Assembly (NCBI RefSeq): GCF_019749955.1
Contig: NZ_JAIEPC010000051.1
Coordinates: forward strand, 1 to 33,109
DNA length: 33,109 nt
Direction: 5' to 3'
DNA from: Sphingomonas sp.
Lineage (GTDB): Bacteria; Pseudomonadota; Alphaproteobacteria; Sphingomonadales; Sphingomonadaceae
Below the pieces are notes generated by a model that was not told the DNA's origin, searched no databases, and saw nothing but the letters and a program-made list of their open reading frames with translations. The position numbers and the translations under genes were made by a program. Position 1 is the first letter of the stretch. Each line of letters begins with the position of its first letter. This document shows, piece after piece, positions 7,879 through 15,381 of this stretch.

Positions 7879-7909
7879 CTTCGTGCCTTCGCGTCTTTGT
7901 GTGAGAAAA
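7879..7909 (-). repeat. right inverted repeat, also upstream region of the GxxExxY gene
   Basis: Read on the minus strand it begins TTTTCTCACACAAAGACGC, continues with G-AAGGCAC-G-AAG and runs on into GAAGAAGG before the GTG start at 7870. It ends 2 bp from the korB stop codon. Because it supplies part of the Shine-Dalgarno sequence of the gene, it may be a functional leader as well as a terminus. Minus-strand translation again gives FSHKDAKA. Confidence 0.8.
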
Positions 7910-7911
7910 AC

Positions 7912-8952
7912 TCAGCTCTCCTGATAGTGCGCGTTCTCGACCGTCCAGGTCTGACCCTTCGCAACCAGCTTTTGCAGATCGGCCACCTTGCCGCGCGATG
8001 CCGACTCATTCTGGCCGACCACCGCATCCTCAAACGTCGGCTTGGGGTCGTCGTACAGCACGCCCAGCGCCATCGGAAAATCGCCGAACGGCAGTTCGAC
8101 CAGCATGTGCGCGACAGTGCGGTTGGTGACGTCGTGGATGATCACGCCTGCCGCTGCCCAGTCGCCATCGACGACGTCGACGACGATCGGGGTCAGCGTC
8201 ATATGGTCGATCGCAATGCCCTTGGAGCCGCCCGCGAACAGCATCGGCTTGCCATTTTCGAGCCAGAGCTGATGCCCAGCGGCATTGGTCTTGGCAGTGA
8301 ATTCCTCAAAGACTTCATCGTTGTAGACGATGCAGTTCTGAAAGATTTCGACGAACGCCGCGCCTTTGTGGTGGTACGCGGCCTTGAGCACGTTCGGCAG
8401 GTTCTTGTTGATGTCGATCCCGCGCGCCACGAACCGCGCGCCGCTCCCAAGCGCAAAGGCGCAGGGCTTGGCCGGGTGATCAACCGAACCATAGGGCGTC
8501 GACGGCGACCGCGTCCCCTCGCGGCTGGTCGGCGAATATTGGCCCTTGGTCAGGCCATAGATCTCGTTGTTGAACAGGATCAGCTGGCAGTTCAGGTTCC
8601 GCCGCAGCAGGTGCATCGTGTGGTTGCCACCAATCGACAGCGCGTCGCCGTCGCCGGTGATGATCCACACATCGAGCGCCGGATTGGCGAGCTTCACCCC
8701 CGTCGCCACCGCGCAGGCGCGGCCATGAATCGTGTGGAAGCCATAGGTTTCCATATAATAGGGAAAGCGCGACGAGCAGCCGATGCCGCTGACGAACACC
8801 GTGTTCTCAGGCGTCGCGCCGATTTCGGGCATCGTGCGCTGCATGGCTTTCAGGATCGCATAGTCGCCGCAACCGGGGCACCAACGCACTTCCTGATCCG
8901 ACTCCCAATCCTTGGGGGTCGTGGTGCGGGCAATGGGGGTCATGTCGTTCAT
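7912..8952 (-). CDS. korB: 2-oxoacid:ferredoxin oxidoreductase subunit beta (2-oxoglutarate type)
   Basis: KorB is the thiamine-diphosphate subunit of a two-subunit 2-oxoacid:ferredoxin oxidoreductase that decarboxylates 2-oxoglutarate to succinyl-CoA in the cytoplasm. The 346-residue protein has WCPGCGDY at 24-31 and the ThDP/Mg motif GDGDALSIGGNH starting at residue 100, then FNNEIYGLTKGQYSPTS. Cys25, Cys28, Cys59 and Cys207 (FQNCIVYND) are placed as the four 4Fe-4S ligands of this family. The ATG at 8952 has GAGGT six bases upstream and overlaps the stop of a small membrane-protein gene by ATGA. korA lies beyond that gene. This form is known in aerobes such as Mycobacterium tuberculosis. 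Substrate preference is inferred from overall similarity. Confidence 0.94.
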   Translation of the reverse strand: MNDMTPIARTTTPKDWESDQEVRWCPGCGDYAILKAMQRTMPEIGATPENTVFVSGIGCSSRFPYYMETYGFHTIHGRACAVATGVKLANPALDVWIITGDGDALSIGGNHTMHLLRRNLNCQLILFNNEIYGLTKGQYSPTSREGTRSPSTPYGSVDHPAKPCAFALGSGARFVARGIDINKNLPNVLKAAYHHKGAAFVEIFQNCIVYNDEVFEEFTAKTNAAGHQLWLENGKPMLFAGGSKGIAIDHMTLTPIVVDVVDGDWAAAGVIIHDVTNRTVAHMLVELPFGDFPMALGVLYDDPKPTFEDAVVGQNESASRGKVADLQKLVAKGQTWTVENAHYQES

Positions 8953-9236
8953 TTCTGAACCTCTATCCTACGAGTAATGACGGGCGTTAGTGCAACTGCA
9001 AAGCCGGCGAGAAAAACTGTGATTACAACGTTCATCACGATACCTAGTCCGTATAGGGGACCGTAGTGAAATTCCGGTTTGACTGCACGGAAGACGATCT
9101 CTGAAACGATATTCGCCAAAACGATTGAGCAAAGGAACGCCGCTCCACCGCCGAACCTAAAGCCCCGCATCAGAATTGGCGGAAGGACGATCGAAGCAGC
9201 CGCAGCCGTGCCCGTGAAAAAAGGCTCAACCGACAT
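8949..9236 (-). CDS. small multi-pass membrane protein between korA and korB
   Basis: I do not recognise this protein. From the ATG at 9236 (AAGGCGG six bases upstream) it has 95 residues; an in-frame ATG at 9254 would add six. Hydrophobic stretches near the N-terminus (TGTAAAASIVLPPILM), in the middle (AAFLCSIVLANIVSEIVF) and at the C-terminal end (YGLGIVMNVVITVFLAGFAV) suggest two or three membrane spans with a short basic tail (TRRIEVQK). It is 48 nt behind korA, and its stop overlaps the korB start, so it is translated within the operon. GC is lower than its neighbours: 127 of 240 bases (53%) in 9001-9240. It is either a late insertion that kept the operon intact or a membrane partner of KorAB. 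Nothing in its sequence shows cofactor binding. Confidence 0.72.
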   Translation of the reverse strand: MSVEPFFTGTAAAASIVLPPILMRGFRFGGGAAFLCSIVLANIVSEIVFRAVKPEFHYGPLYGLGIVMNVVITVFLAGFAVALTPVITRRIEVQK

Positions 9237-9284
9237 GGCTGTCCGCCTTCGCATAACATTCCGGGGTTGAGAGCGACACCGCCC

Positions 9285-11171
9285 TTAACCCAGCATCGCG
9301 TCGATCGCTTCTTCGATCTCGAAGATGCGGAAGGGTTGGCCCGAAACCTTGTTGAGCGGCTTGGCGTCGACCAGAAATTGGTCGCGCAGCAAAGTCTTGA
9401 GTTGACCGGTGTTCATTTCAGGTACGAGGATTTTGTCGTAACCCTTGAGCAAATCACCGAGATTGGCGGGCATCGGCCAGATGTGACGAATGTGGATGTG
9501 CGCGACATCCTGATCACGGCGCAGCGCGCGGCGCACGGCCTGATGGATCGGGCCATAGGTCGATCCCCAGCCGACCACGGCGAGCTTGCCCGAGGTAGCA
9601 CCAAGCGACACGTCCTGATCGGGCACTTTCACCCCCAGCACCTTGTTCTGGCGGGTGTCGGTCATCGCCTGGTGGTTCGCGGCGCTGTAATCGATGTTGC
9701 CGGTGCCTTGCGCCTTCTCGATCCCGCCGATGCGGTGGAGCAGCCCCGGCGTCCCCGGCTTCACCCACGGCCGCGCGAGCTTCTCATCGCGGGCATAAGG
9801 CAGGAAGCCGCCTTCGGGCACATGATCGAGAAACGTCACCGGGAACGGCGCGTAAGTGCTCATATCGGGCACTTTCCACGGCTCGGCGGCATTGGCGATA
9901 TAGCCGTCGGTCAGCACCATCACCGGCGTCATATATTGCGTCGCGATCCGCACCGCCTCGATCGCGACATCGAAGCAATCGGCGGCCGAGCGCGCCGAAA
10001 TCACCGGCATCGGCGCATCGCCGTTGCGGCCATAGACCGCCTGATAGAGATCGGACTGCTCGGTCTTGGTCGGCAGCCCGGTCGATGGGCCGCCGCGCTG
10101 AGAATTGATGATGATCAGCGGCAGCTCGGTCATGATCGCGAGGCCCATCGCCTCGCCCTTCAGCGCAATGCCCGGCCCCGATGACGAGGTAACGCCGAGC
10201 TGCCCCGCATAGGAGGCGCCGATGGCACTGGCGATTGCGGCGATCTCATCCTCGGCCTGGAAGGTCGTGACGTGGAATTCCTTCAGCCGCGCCAGGTGAT
10301 GCAGGATCGCCGAGGCAGGCGTGATCGGATAGCCGCCGAAGAACATCGGCAGGTCGGCGAGCTGGGCGCCCGCGACCAGCCCGAGCGATATCGCCTCCGC
10401 CCCCGTCACCGTGCGGTAAAGCCCCGGCTCGACCTCGGCAGGATCGACATGCTGCTGGCGCAGCCGGTGTGCGCCGAGCCCGCCGCCGCCGATCTCGGCG
10501 GTTTCACCATAAGCATGGCCCGCGTTGAGCGCCGCAATATTGGCTTCCGCCAGCACTTCATTCTTGGCGAATTTGGTCTTGAGCCAGTCGATGATCGGCT
10601 GGCGGCGGCGATCGAACATCCAGAGCGCGAGCCCCAGCGTCCACATATTCTTGCAGCGCAGCGCTTCCTTGTTGCCCAGCCCGAACGGCTTCACCGATTC
10701 GAGCGTCAGTGCCGAGATATCGAACGCGAGCAACTGCCACTTGGCGAGGCTGCCGTCCTTCAGCGGGTTCGCCTCATATTTCGCCTTGGCGAGATTGCGG
10801 TCGCCGAATTCGCCTTCGTCGGCGATCACCAGGCCACCCGGCTTGAGCTGATCGATGTTGGTTTTCAACGCCGCCGGATTCATCGCGATCAGCACGTCGG
10901 GCGCGTCGCCGGCCGTCTCGATCTCGGTCGAGCCGAAGTTGATCTGGAAGGCCGACACCCCGAATAACGTGCCCTGCGGCGCGCGGATTTCGGCAGGGAA
11001 ATCGGGGAAGGTCGCAAGGTCATTGCCCGATAGCGCGGTCGACAGCGTGAACTGGCCACCGGTTAGCTGCATCCCGTCGCCTGAGTCGCCGGCAAAGCGC
11101 ACCACCACCGATTCGGCGGGCAGCGTGGCATCGGGTTCTTCGGGAAACAGCGTGTGGGTGGCGGCGACCAT
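9285..11171 (-). CDS. korA: 2-oxoacid:ferredoxin oxidoreductase subunit alpha (gamma-alpha fusion)
   Basis: The 628-residue protein is the fused gamma-alpha subunit typical of two-subunit KorAB. The gamma domain begins VVVRFAGDSGDGMQLTGG and runs to about residue 220. The alpha (pyrimidine-binding) domain follows, with GGYPITPASAILHHL, FQAEDEIAAIASAIGASYAG, TSSSGPGIALKGEAMGLA and NSQRGGPSTGLPTKTEQSDL. No 8Fe ferredoxin-like domain is present, so electrons should leave through the cluster in KorB to a separate ferredoxin, for which no gene is nearby. The ATG at 11171 has AGGA about eight bases upstream. An HDAC-family gene ends 19 nt before it. Together with korB it could replace or bypass the NAD-linked 2-oxoglutarate dehydrogenase in the TCA cycle. 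Confidence 0.95.
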   Translation of the reverse strand: MVAATHTLFPEEPDATLPAESVVVRFAGDSGDGMQLTGGQFTLSTALSGNDLATFPDFPAEIRAPQGTLFGVSAFQINFGSTEIETAGDAPDVLIAMNPAALKTNIDQLKPGGLVIADEGEFGDRNLAKAKYEANPLKDGSLAKWQLLAFDISALTLESVKPFGLGNKEALRCKNMWTLGLALWMFDRRRQPIIDWLKTKFAKNEVLAEANIAALNAGHAYGETAEIGGGGLGAHRLRQQHVDPAEVEPGLYRTVTGAEAISLGLVAGAQLADLPMFFGGYPITPASAILHHLARLKEFHVTTFQAEDEIAAIASAIGASYAGQLGVTSSSGPGIALKGEAMGLAIMTELPLIIINSQRGGPSTGLPTKTEQSDLYQAVYGRNGDAPMPVISARSAADCFDVAIEAVRIATQYMTPVMVLTDGYIANAAEPWKVPDMSTYAPFPVTFLDHVPEGGFLPYARDEKLARPWVKPGTPGLLHRIGGIEKAQGTGNIDYSAANHQAMTDTRQNKVLGVKVPDQDVSLGATSGKLAVVGWGSTYGPIHQAVRRALRRDQDVAHIHIRHIWPMPANLGDLLKGYDKILVPEMNTGQLKTLLRDQFLVDAKPLNKVSGQPFRIFEIEEAIDAMLG

Positions 11172-11190
11172 TGTCGTTTTCCTGTAATCT

Positions 11191-12156
11191 TCAGTGGGCG
11201 CGGTCTAGTCGCCTGTCGCGCCGACCCCAAGATGAAAAATGCGTATCGGCGCTGAAGCTATGATTTTCGAATGCCGCGCCGAGTGTGAGGATCGACGTCG
11301 CATGGCGCTGCGCCACTTCGAGCGCGTCAGTGCCATAGCCGCCGCCCAAGGTCGCCGCGAGCGGCAACCCGCGCTCGATCGCCAGCAACGCGATCAACCG
11401 CTCGCGTGCGATCAACCCTTCGGCGCTCAGGTTCAGCCGCCCGAGCCGGTCGCCACCAAACGGATCGACCCCGGCCTGATACAGGATCAGATCGGGCCGG
11501 AACTGGTCGATCATCGGCGTCAGCGTGTTGGCCAGCGCACGCAGATAGTCGTCGTCACCGACCCCATCGGGAAGCGGCACATCGAGCGTCGAGCGTGCTT
11601 TGCGCGCCGGAAAATTCTTCTCGGCATGAATCGAATAAGTCGCGATGCCCGGTCGCCCTGCGGTGAGCGCCGCGGTGCCATCGCCTTGATGGACGTCGCA
11701 ATCAACGATCAGCACCTGGCCCACGCCTTCCTCGACCAGCCGGACGGCGGTGATCGCGAGATCATTGAACACGCAATAGCCCGCGCCGGTGTCCGCCAGC
11801 GCATGATGACTGCCGCCCGCGCTATTGGCGGCAAAACCGCGTTCGAGCGCCAGTCGCGCCGCGAGATAGGTTCCGCCCGGCACCGCCACCGCGCGCCGCG
11901 CGACCACAGGGGTCACCGCAAAACCGATCCGGCGCTCCTTGGCGATGGGCACGCGCGCCTCAAGCACCTCGGCGACATAGGCCGGATCGTGGACCGCTTC
12001 GATCCACCGAGCGGGCATCGGCTCGGGCGCATGCCAATCGATCGCGGCCCCGCTTTCGACCAGCAAATTGCGCACCAGCCCATTCTTGTTCCACTGATAG
12101 GCCGAACGCGTTGGCGCGGGCGCGACATAATCGGGGTGATGGACGAGGGCGAACAC
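11191..12156 (-). CDS. histone deacetylase-family protein (class II HDAC-like amidohydrolase)
   Basis: Bacterial members are zinc amidohydrolases that deacetylate acetylpolyamines or acetyl-lysines, or act on related amides. From the GTG at 12156 the protein has 321 residues and starts FALVHHPDYVAP. It shows the two active-site histidines in GGSHHALADTGAGYCVFND, the zinc ligands in DCDVHQGDGTA, the second aspartate region YQAGVDPFGGDRLGRL and the terminal GGGYG, so the catalytic set looks complete. The GTG start is chosen because the family N-terminus begins there; no in-frame ATG or clear ribosome site is nearby. The gene is the first of a minus-strand run into korA and is divergent from an alpha/beta hydrolase gene across 54 bp. 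The substrate is unknown. Confidence 0.9.
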   Translation of the reverse strand: MFALVHHPDYVAPAPTRSAYQWNKNGLVRNLLVESGAAIDWHAPEPMPARWIEAVHDPAYVAEVLEARVPIAKERRIGFAVTPVVARRAVAVPGGTYLAARLALERGFAANSAGGSHHALADTGAGYCVFNDLAITAVRLVEEGVGQVLIVDCDVHQGDGTAALTAGRPGIATYSIHAEKNFPARKARSTLDVPLPDGVGDDDYLRALANTLTPMIDQFRPDLILYQAGVDPFGGDRLGRLNLSAEGLIARERLIALLAIERGLPLAATLGGGYGTDALEVAQRHATSILTLGAAFENHSFSADTHFSSWGRRDRRLDRAH

Positions 12157-12169
12157 GCCGCTTAGGTAG

Positions 12170-12183
12170 GGCGCCGGGGCGCC
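12170..12183. promoter_or_regulatory. palindrome in the 54-bp divergent intergenic region
   Basis: GGCGCC-GG-GGCGCC is an inverted (and direct) repeat lying midway between the HDAC-family start at 12156 and the hydrolase start at 12211. Both promoters must fit in or overlap this short region, so a shared operator is possible. GC-rich palindromes also arise by chance in such DNA. No -10/-35 pair is convincing. Confidence 0.25.
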
Positions 12184-12210
12184 GTGCGCCACCCGATCAG
12201 GAGAGTCCGC

Positions 12211-13158
12211 ATGACCGAGCATTACACCCGCCCCGATGTTGCCCAGTTGCTGGCAATGCTCAACATGCTCCCCGGCCCGAAAATGCACGACCTCCCGCCC
12301 GAAGGTGCGCGCGCGATTTACGTCGCGAGCAAGGACATGGTCGACCTGCCGCTCGGCGAATTGGCCGTCGTGCGCGATCTTGAGGCACCCGGCCCGGTCG
12401 GGCCGATCCCGCTCCGCCTGTTCGACGCCCGCGCCGATCGTGCAGCGGGGCCGGCGGTGGTGTTCTTCCACGGTGGCGGCTTCGTGATCGGCGATCTCGA
12501 CACCCACGCGAGCTTTTGCGCGGAGATGAGCCGCCAGCTCGATCTGCCCGTCATCGCGGTGCATTACCGCCTCGCGCCCGAGCACCCCTTCCCCGCCGCG
12601 CCCGAGGACTGCGAGGCCGCAGCGCGTTGGGTAGCGGGCAGCCCTGCCGAACTAGGCCTGACAGTTACCGGTCTGGTGCTCGCGGGCGACAGCGCGGGCG
12701 GCAACCTTACGGTCGTCACCGCGATGGCATTACGCGACACCCCCGCCGCCGTGCCCGTGATTGCGCAATTCCCGATCTACCCGACCGTCGACAAGGCCGA
12801 GCATTACGCCTCCTATGACCTGTTCAATGTGGGCCGCGTGCTGACCAAGGAAGGCATGGCGTGGTTCGATGCCGCCTATGCGATCACTGGAGGCGACTGG
12901 CGCGGCGCCCCGCTCCACGGCGATCACCACGACATGCCACCAACGGTGGTGATGACCGCCGGACTCGACCCCTTGCGCGATCAAGGTCGGGCCTATGCCT
13001 CGGCACTGATCGCGGTCGGCGTGCCGGTTGTGTACCGTGAGGCTGTCGGCAACATCCACGGCTTCGTCACGATGCGAAAAGCGATCCCATCGGCGCAGGC
13101 CGATGTCGCCGGCGCCCTCGCGGCGCTCAAGGCGATCATCGCCGAGGCAACCGCGTGA
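12211..13158 (+). CDS. alpha/beta hydrolase, hormone-sensitive-lipase (HSL) family
   Basis: This 315-residue esterase/lipase-type hydrolase is of the alpha/beta hydrolase fold-3 (HSL, family IV) group. The oxyanion motif HGGGFVIGD starts at His87. The nucleophile elbow GDSAG has Ser161, and Asp253 (GLDPLRDQG) and His283 (NIHGF) complete the triad. The start at 12211 is fixed by AGGAG seven bases upstream; an in-frame start 9 codons earlier lacks this. Such enzymes cleave short to medium acyl esters, and sometimes lactones or carbamates; the substrate is not evident. No signal peptide is seen, so it is probably cytoplasmic. Its TGA overlaps the GTG of rppH, coupling the two genes. Confidence 0.93.
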   Translation: MTEHYTRPDVAQLLAMLNMLPGPKMHDLPPEGARAIYVASKDMVDLPLGELAVVRDLEAPGPVGPIPLRLFDARADRAAGPAVVFFHGGGFVIGDLDTHASFCAEMSRQLDLPVIAVHYRLAPEHPFPAAPEDCEAAARWVAGSPAELGLTVTGLVLAGDSAGGNLTVVTAMALRDTPAAVPVIAQFPIYPTVDKAEHYASYDLFNVGRVLTKEGMAWFDAAYAITGGDWRGAPLHGDHHDMPPTVVMTAGLDPLRDQGRAYASALIAVGVPVVYREAVGNIHGFVTMRKAIPSAQADVAGALAALKAIIAEATA

Positions 13159-13628
13159 GCGACCTGCCCTATCGCCCGTGCGCCGGCATCTTGATCACCA
13201 ATAGCGCGGGGCAGATCTTCGTCGGTCAGCGGATCGACACAGCGGTCGAGGCTTGGCAGCCACCGCAAGGGGGCATCGATCCGGGCGAAGATGCACTCAC
13301 CGCCGCCTTGCGCGAGATGCGCGAGGAAACCGGCATTACCCCCGACAAGGTAACGCTGATCGCCGAGGCACCCGGCGAATTCCACTATGATCTACCCGAC
13401 GAGCTGGTCGGGCGCCTGTGGAAGGGCAGGTGGCGCGGCCAGCGGCAGCGCTGGTTCCTCTTTCGATTCCATGGGACCGACAGCGACATCAACATCGCGA
13501 CCGATCACCAGGAATTCCGCGCGTGGCGCTGGACCGAACCCGTGCAGGTGATTGAGCTCGCGGTCGATTTCAAACGTCAGCTTTACCGTGACGTCATGGC
13601 GGCATTCGCCGACGATCTGTCTCAGTAG
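13155..13628 (+). CDS. rppH: RNA pyrophosphohydrolase (Nudix)
   Basis: RppH removes pyrophosphate from the 5' triphosphate end of RNAs and so triggers RNase E-dependent decay. The 157-residue protein begins DLPYRPCAGILITN, as RppH/IalA proteins do. It has a complete Nudix box at residues 39-61 (G-x5-E-x7-REMREETGI) preceded by the conserved QPPQGGIDPGED, and the RppH-type KGRWRGQRQRWFLFRF after it. The GTG start at 13155 overlaps the upstream stop in GTGA. The gene's last 7 bases overlap the 3' end of the convergent DUF2269-like gene. A diadenosine polyphosphate hydrolase role is possible for the same family. Confidence 0.95.
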   Translation: MSDLPYRPCAGILITNSAGQIFVGQRIDTAVEAWQPPQGGIDPGEDALTAALREMREETGITPDKVTLIAEAPGEFHYDLPDELVGRLWKGRWRGQRQRWFLFRFHGTDSDINIATDHQEFRAWRWTEPVQVIELAVDFKRQLYRDVMAAFADDLSQ

Positions 13629-14089
13629 GGCTTGGCGATCATCAACCACGTCGCCGCGACCAGCGGCACTGTCGCGATCAACCCCCAGCTGATCCAGCGC
13701 CAGCTGTCGCGGCGATAGCTTTCGGGAATATCGCCCCCATTCGCAAAGTCGCGCGCGGCCTTGGCTTGGCGAATCTGGATCGGCACCAGCATCCCCAGCC
13801 ACATCAGCCCAGCGGTCACGAACAGGATCTGGCTCCACACCAGCCATTTCGGCCCGAACGGATCGGCGCCTGCGATCCAGACCGCGCCATAACCGCCGAC
13901 CATCGTCAGCACGACGCCCCAGAAGGTCAGGCTCCAGTCGGTGATCGTCACCAGCCGTTGGGCAAAGCCGATGATGCGGGGGTCGCCCGTGCCATCGGCG
14001 AAGACTTTCCAGATCGCGCTGGCGGTGATGTTGCCCATCAGCATCACGACTCCGGTGATGTGGAGGAATTTCGCGATCTCATAGGCCAT
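13622..14089 (-). CDS. DUF2269-like integral membrane protein
   Basis: This 155-residue protein has four predicted membrane spans: residues near IAKFLHITGVVMLMGNITAS, SLTFWGVVLTMVGGYGAVWI, WSQILFVTAGLMWLGMLVPI and WGLIATVPLVAATWLMIAKP. The early histidine in KFLHITGVV, the polar Arg/Glu stretch before the last span and the C-terminal WLMIAKP resemble DUF2269 proteins, whose function is unknown. The ATG at 14089 starts the first hydrophobic helix; upstream in-frame codons give an implausible basic leader. It is monocistronic, convergent with rppH (7-bp overlap) and divergent from the M20 hydrolase. A heme- or quinone-related role has no direct support here. Confidence 0.8.
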   Translation of the reverse strand: MAYEIAKFLHITGVVMLMGNITASAIWKVFADGTGDPRIIGFAQRLVTITDWSLTFWGVVLTMVGGYGAVWIAGADPFGPKWLVWSQILFVTAGLMWLGMLVPIQIRQAKAARDFANGGDIPESYRRDSWRWISWGLIATVPLVAATWLMIAKPY

Positions 14090-14172
14090 TGTCCACCGGT
14101 TCAAGCCTGCGTCGCGGCGGGCGTCAAGCAAATCGGTGGAGCGCCGCGACCGAAAGCGCTAAGGCCTTGGCC

Positions 14173-15381
14173 ATGCCGACGCTTTCAGCCGCCGAAACCG
14201 CTCTTGTTGAGCATGCCCGTGCGGCGCCGATGCTCGATCAGGTGCTGGCGTGGAGCGCGATCAATTCGGGTACGCGCAATCTGGCAGGCGTCGCGGCGAT
14301 GGGCGGGTTGCTGGCTGGTGCATTCGCGAAACTGCCCGGCGAAGTGACATTGGTCGAGCCCGCGCCCGTCGAAACCGTGCTGGCGGATGGCAGCCGCGCG
14401 GCGATCGATCACGGCAAGCATTTGCTGGTGACCGTCCGCCCCGCGGCGCCGCTCCAACTGCTGTTCACCGGGCATATGGACACGGTTTTTCCGGCCGATC
14501 ATCCGTTCCAGACAACCGTGTGGCGCGAGCAGGGCGTGCTCAATGGCCCAGGCGTGGCCGATATGAAGGGCGGGATCGCGCTGCTCCTTGCGGCGCTCAA
14601 CGCGATTGAGGCGAGCCCGTTTGCCGCTGACCTTGGCTATCAGGTGATGATCGGCGCCGATGAGGAAACCGGCTCGCTCGCCTCTGCAGCGCTGATTGCC
14701 GAGGTCGCGCACGGCAAGCTCGCCGCCTTCACCTATGAACCTGCGCTCCCCGACGGGACGCTCGCGGGCGCACGCGGCGGAACCGGCAATTTCTCGATCA
14801 CGATCCACGGCAAAAGCGCCCACGCCGGCCGCAACCCCGATGATGGCCGCAACGCCGTGCTTGCTGCGGCCGATCTCGCGCTACGACTGGCAGAGGCGCG
14901 CTCGCCGCTGCTGGCGGTCAACCCGGCGAAGATTGAGGGTGGTGGCCCGAATAATGTCGTGCCCGATCTCGCGATCCTGCGCGTCAATTTCCGGCCGAAG
15001 GATGACGCGGCAATCGCCGTCGCGCAGGCGCATCTCGACGCCTGCATCGCCGCCGTCGCCGCCGCGCACGACGTCCGTATCGATTGCCACGGCAGCTTCA
15101 ACCGCCCGCCCAAGCCGATCACCCCCCAAGCTGCGCGGCTGTTCGACGTCGTCAAAGCCGCCGGTGCCGACCTCGGCCTGTCGATCGGCTGGCGCGATAC
15201 TGGGGGCGTGTGCGACGGCAACAACATCGCTGCGTGCGGCATCCCCGTCGTCGACACAATGGGCGTGCGCGGCGGCGCCATCCATTCGAGCGACGAGTTT
15301 CTGATCACCGAGTCGCTCCCCGAGCGCGCCGCCCTGTCCGCGCTCGCCATCGCCCGAATCGTCCAGAAAGGCAGTTTGTGA
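14173..15381 (+). CDS. M20-family metallohydrolase linked to the ast genes
   Basis: This 402-residue M20 amidohydrolase resembles the ArgE/CPG2/DapE group. Metal and catalytic residues are present: His and Asp in FTGHMDTVFP, Asp in GPGVADMKGG, the Glu-Glu pair in GADEETGS, the dimerisation-domain histidine in HGKSAHAGRNP and the final His in AIHSSDEF. The ATG at 14173 has AAGG about eight bases upstream. Its TGA overlaps the GTG of astA, so it is translationally coupled to the arginine succinyltransferase pathway. M20 enzymes cleave N-acyl amino acids or peptides, so it could remove the succinyl group at the end of the pathway (in place of AstE) or supply arginine from an N-acyl or peptide precursor. 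This is inference. Confidence 0.9.
   Translation: MPTLSAAETALVEHARAAPMLDQVLAWSAINSGTRNLAGVAAMGGLLAGAFAKLPGEVTLVEPAPVETVLADGSRAAIDHGKHLLVTVRPAAPLQLLFTGHMDTVFPADHPFQTTVWREQGVLNGPGVADMKGGIALLLAALNAIEASPFAADLGYQVMIGADEETGSLASAALIAEVAHGKLAAFTYEPALPDGTLAGARGGTGNFSITIHGKSAHAGRNPDDGRNAVLAAADLALRLAEARSPLLAVNPAKIEGGGPNNVVPDLAILRVNFRPKDDAAIAVAQAHLDACIAAVAAAHDVRIDCHGSFNRPPKPITPQAARLFDVVKAAGADLGLSIGWRDTGGVCDGNNIAACGIPVVDTMGVRGGAIHSSDEFLITESLPERAALSALAIARIVQKGSL

Larger units (their letters stand above)
7434..7909 (-). mobile_element. putative GxxExxY cassette with inverted terminal repeats
   Basis: A 132-codon gene is enclosed by two 31-bp inverted repeats (7434-7464 and 7879-7909) that match at 29 of 31 positions. 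By direct count 125 of 240 bases in 7501-7740 are G or C (52%), against 38 of 60 (63%) in sample lines of the flanking phr and korA genes. The segment lies between the stop codon of korB (7912) and the start of phr (7410), breaking an otherwise compact run of minus-strand genes. There is no transposase and I find no target-site duplication. Whether it moves is inference; it could equally be a conserved gene with its own repeats. Confidence 0.5.
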
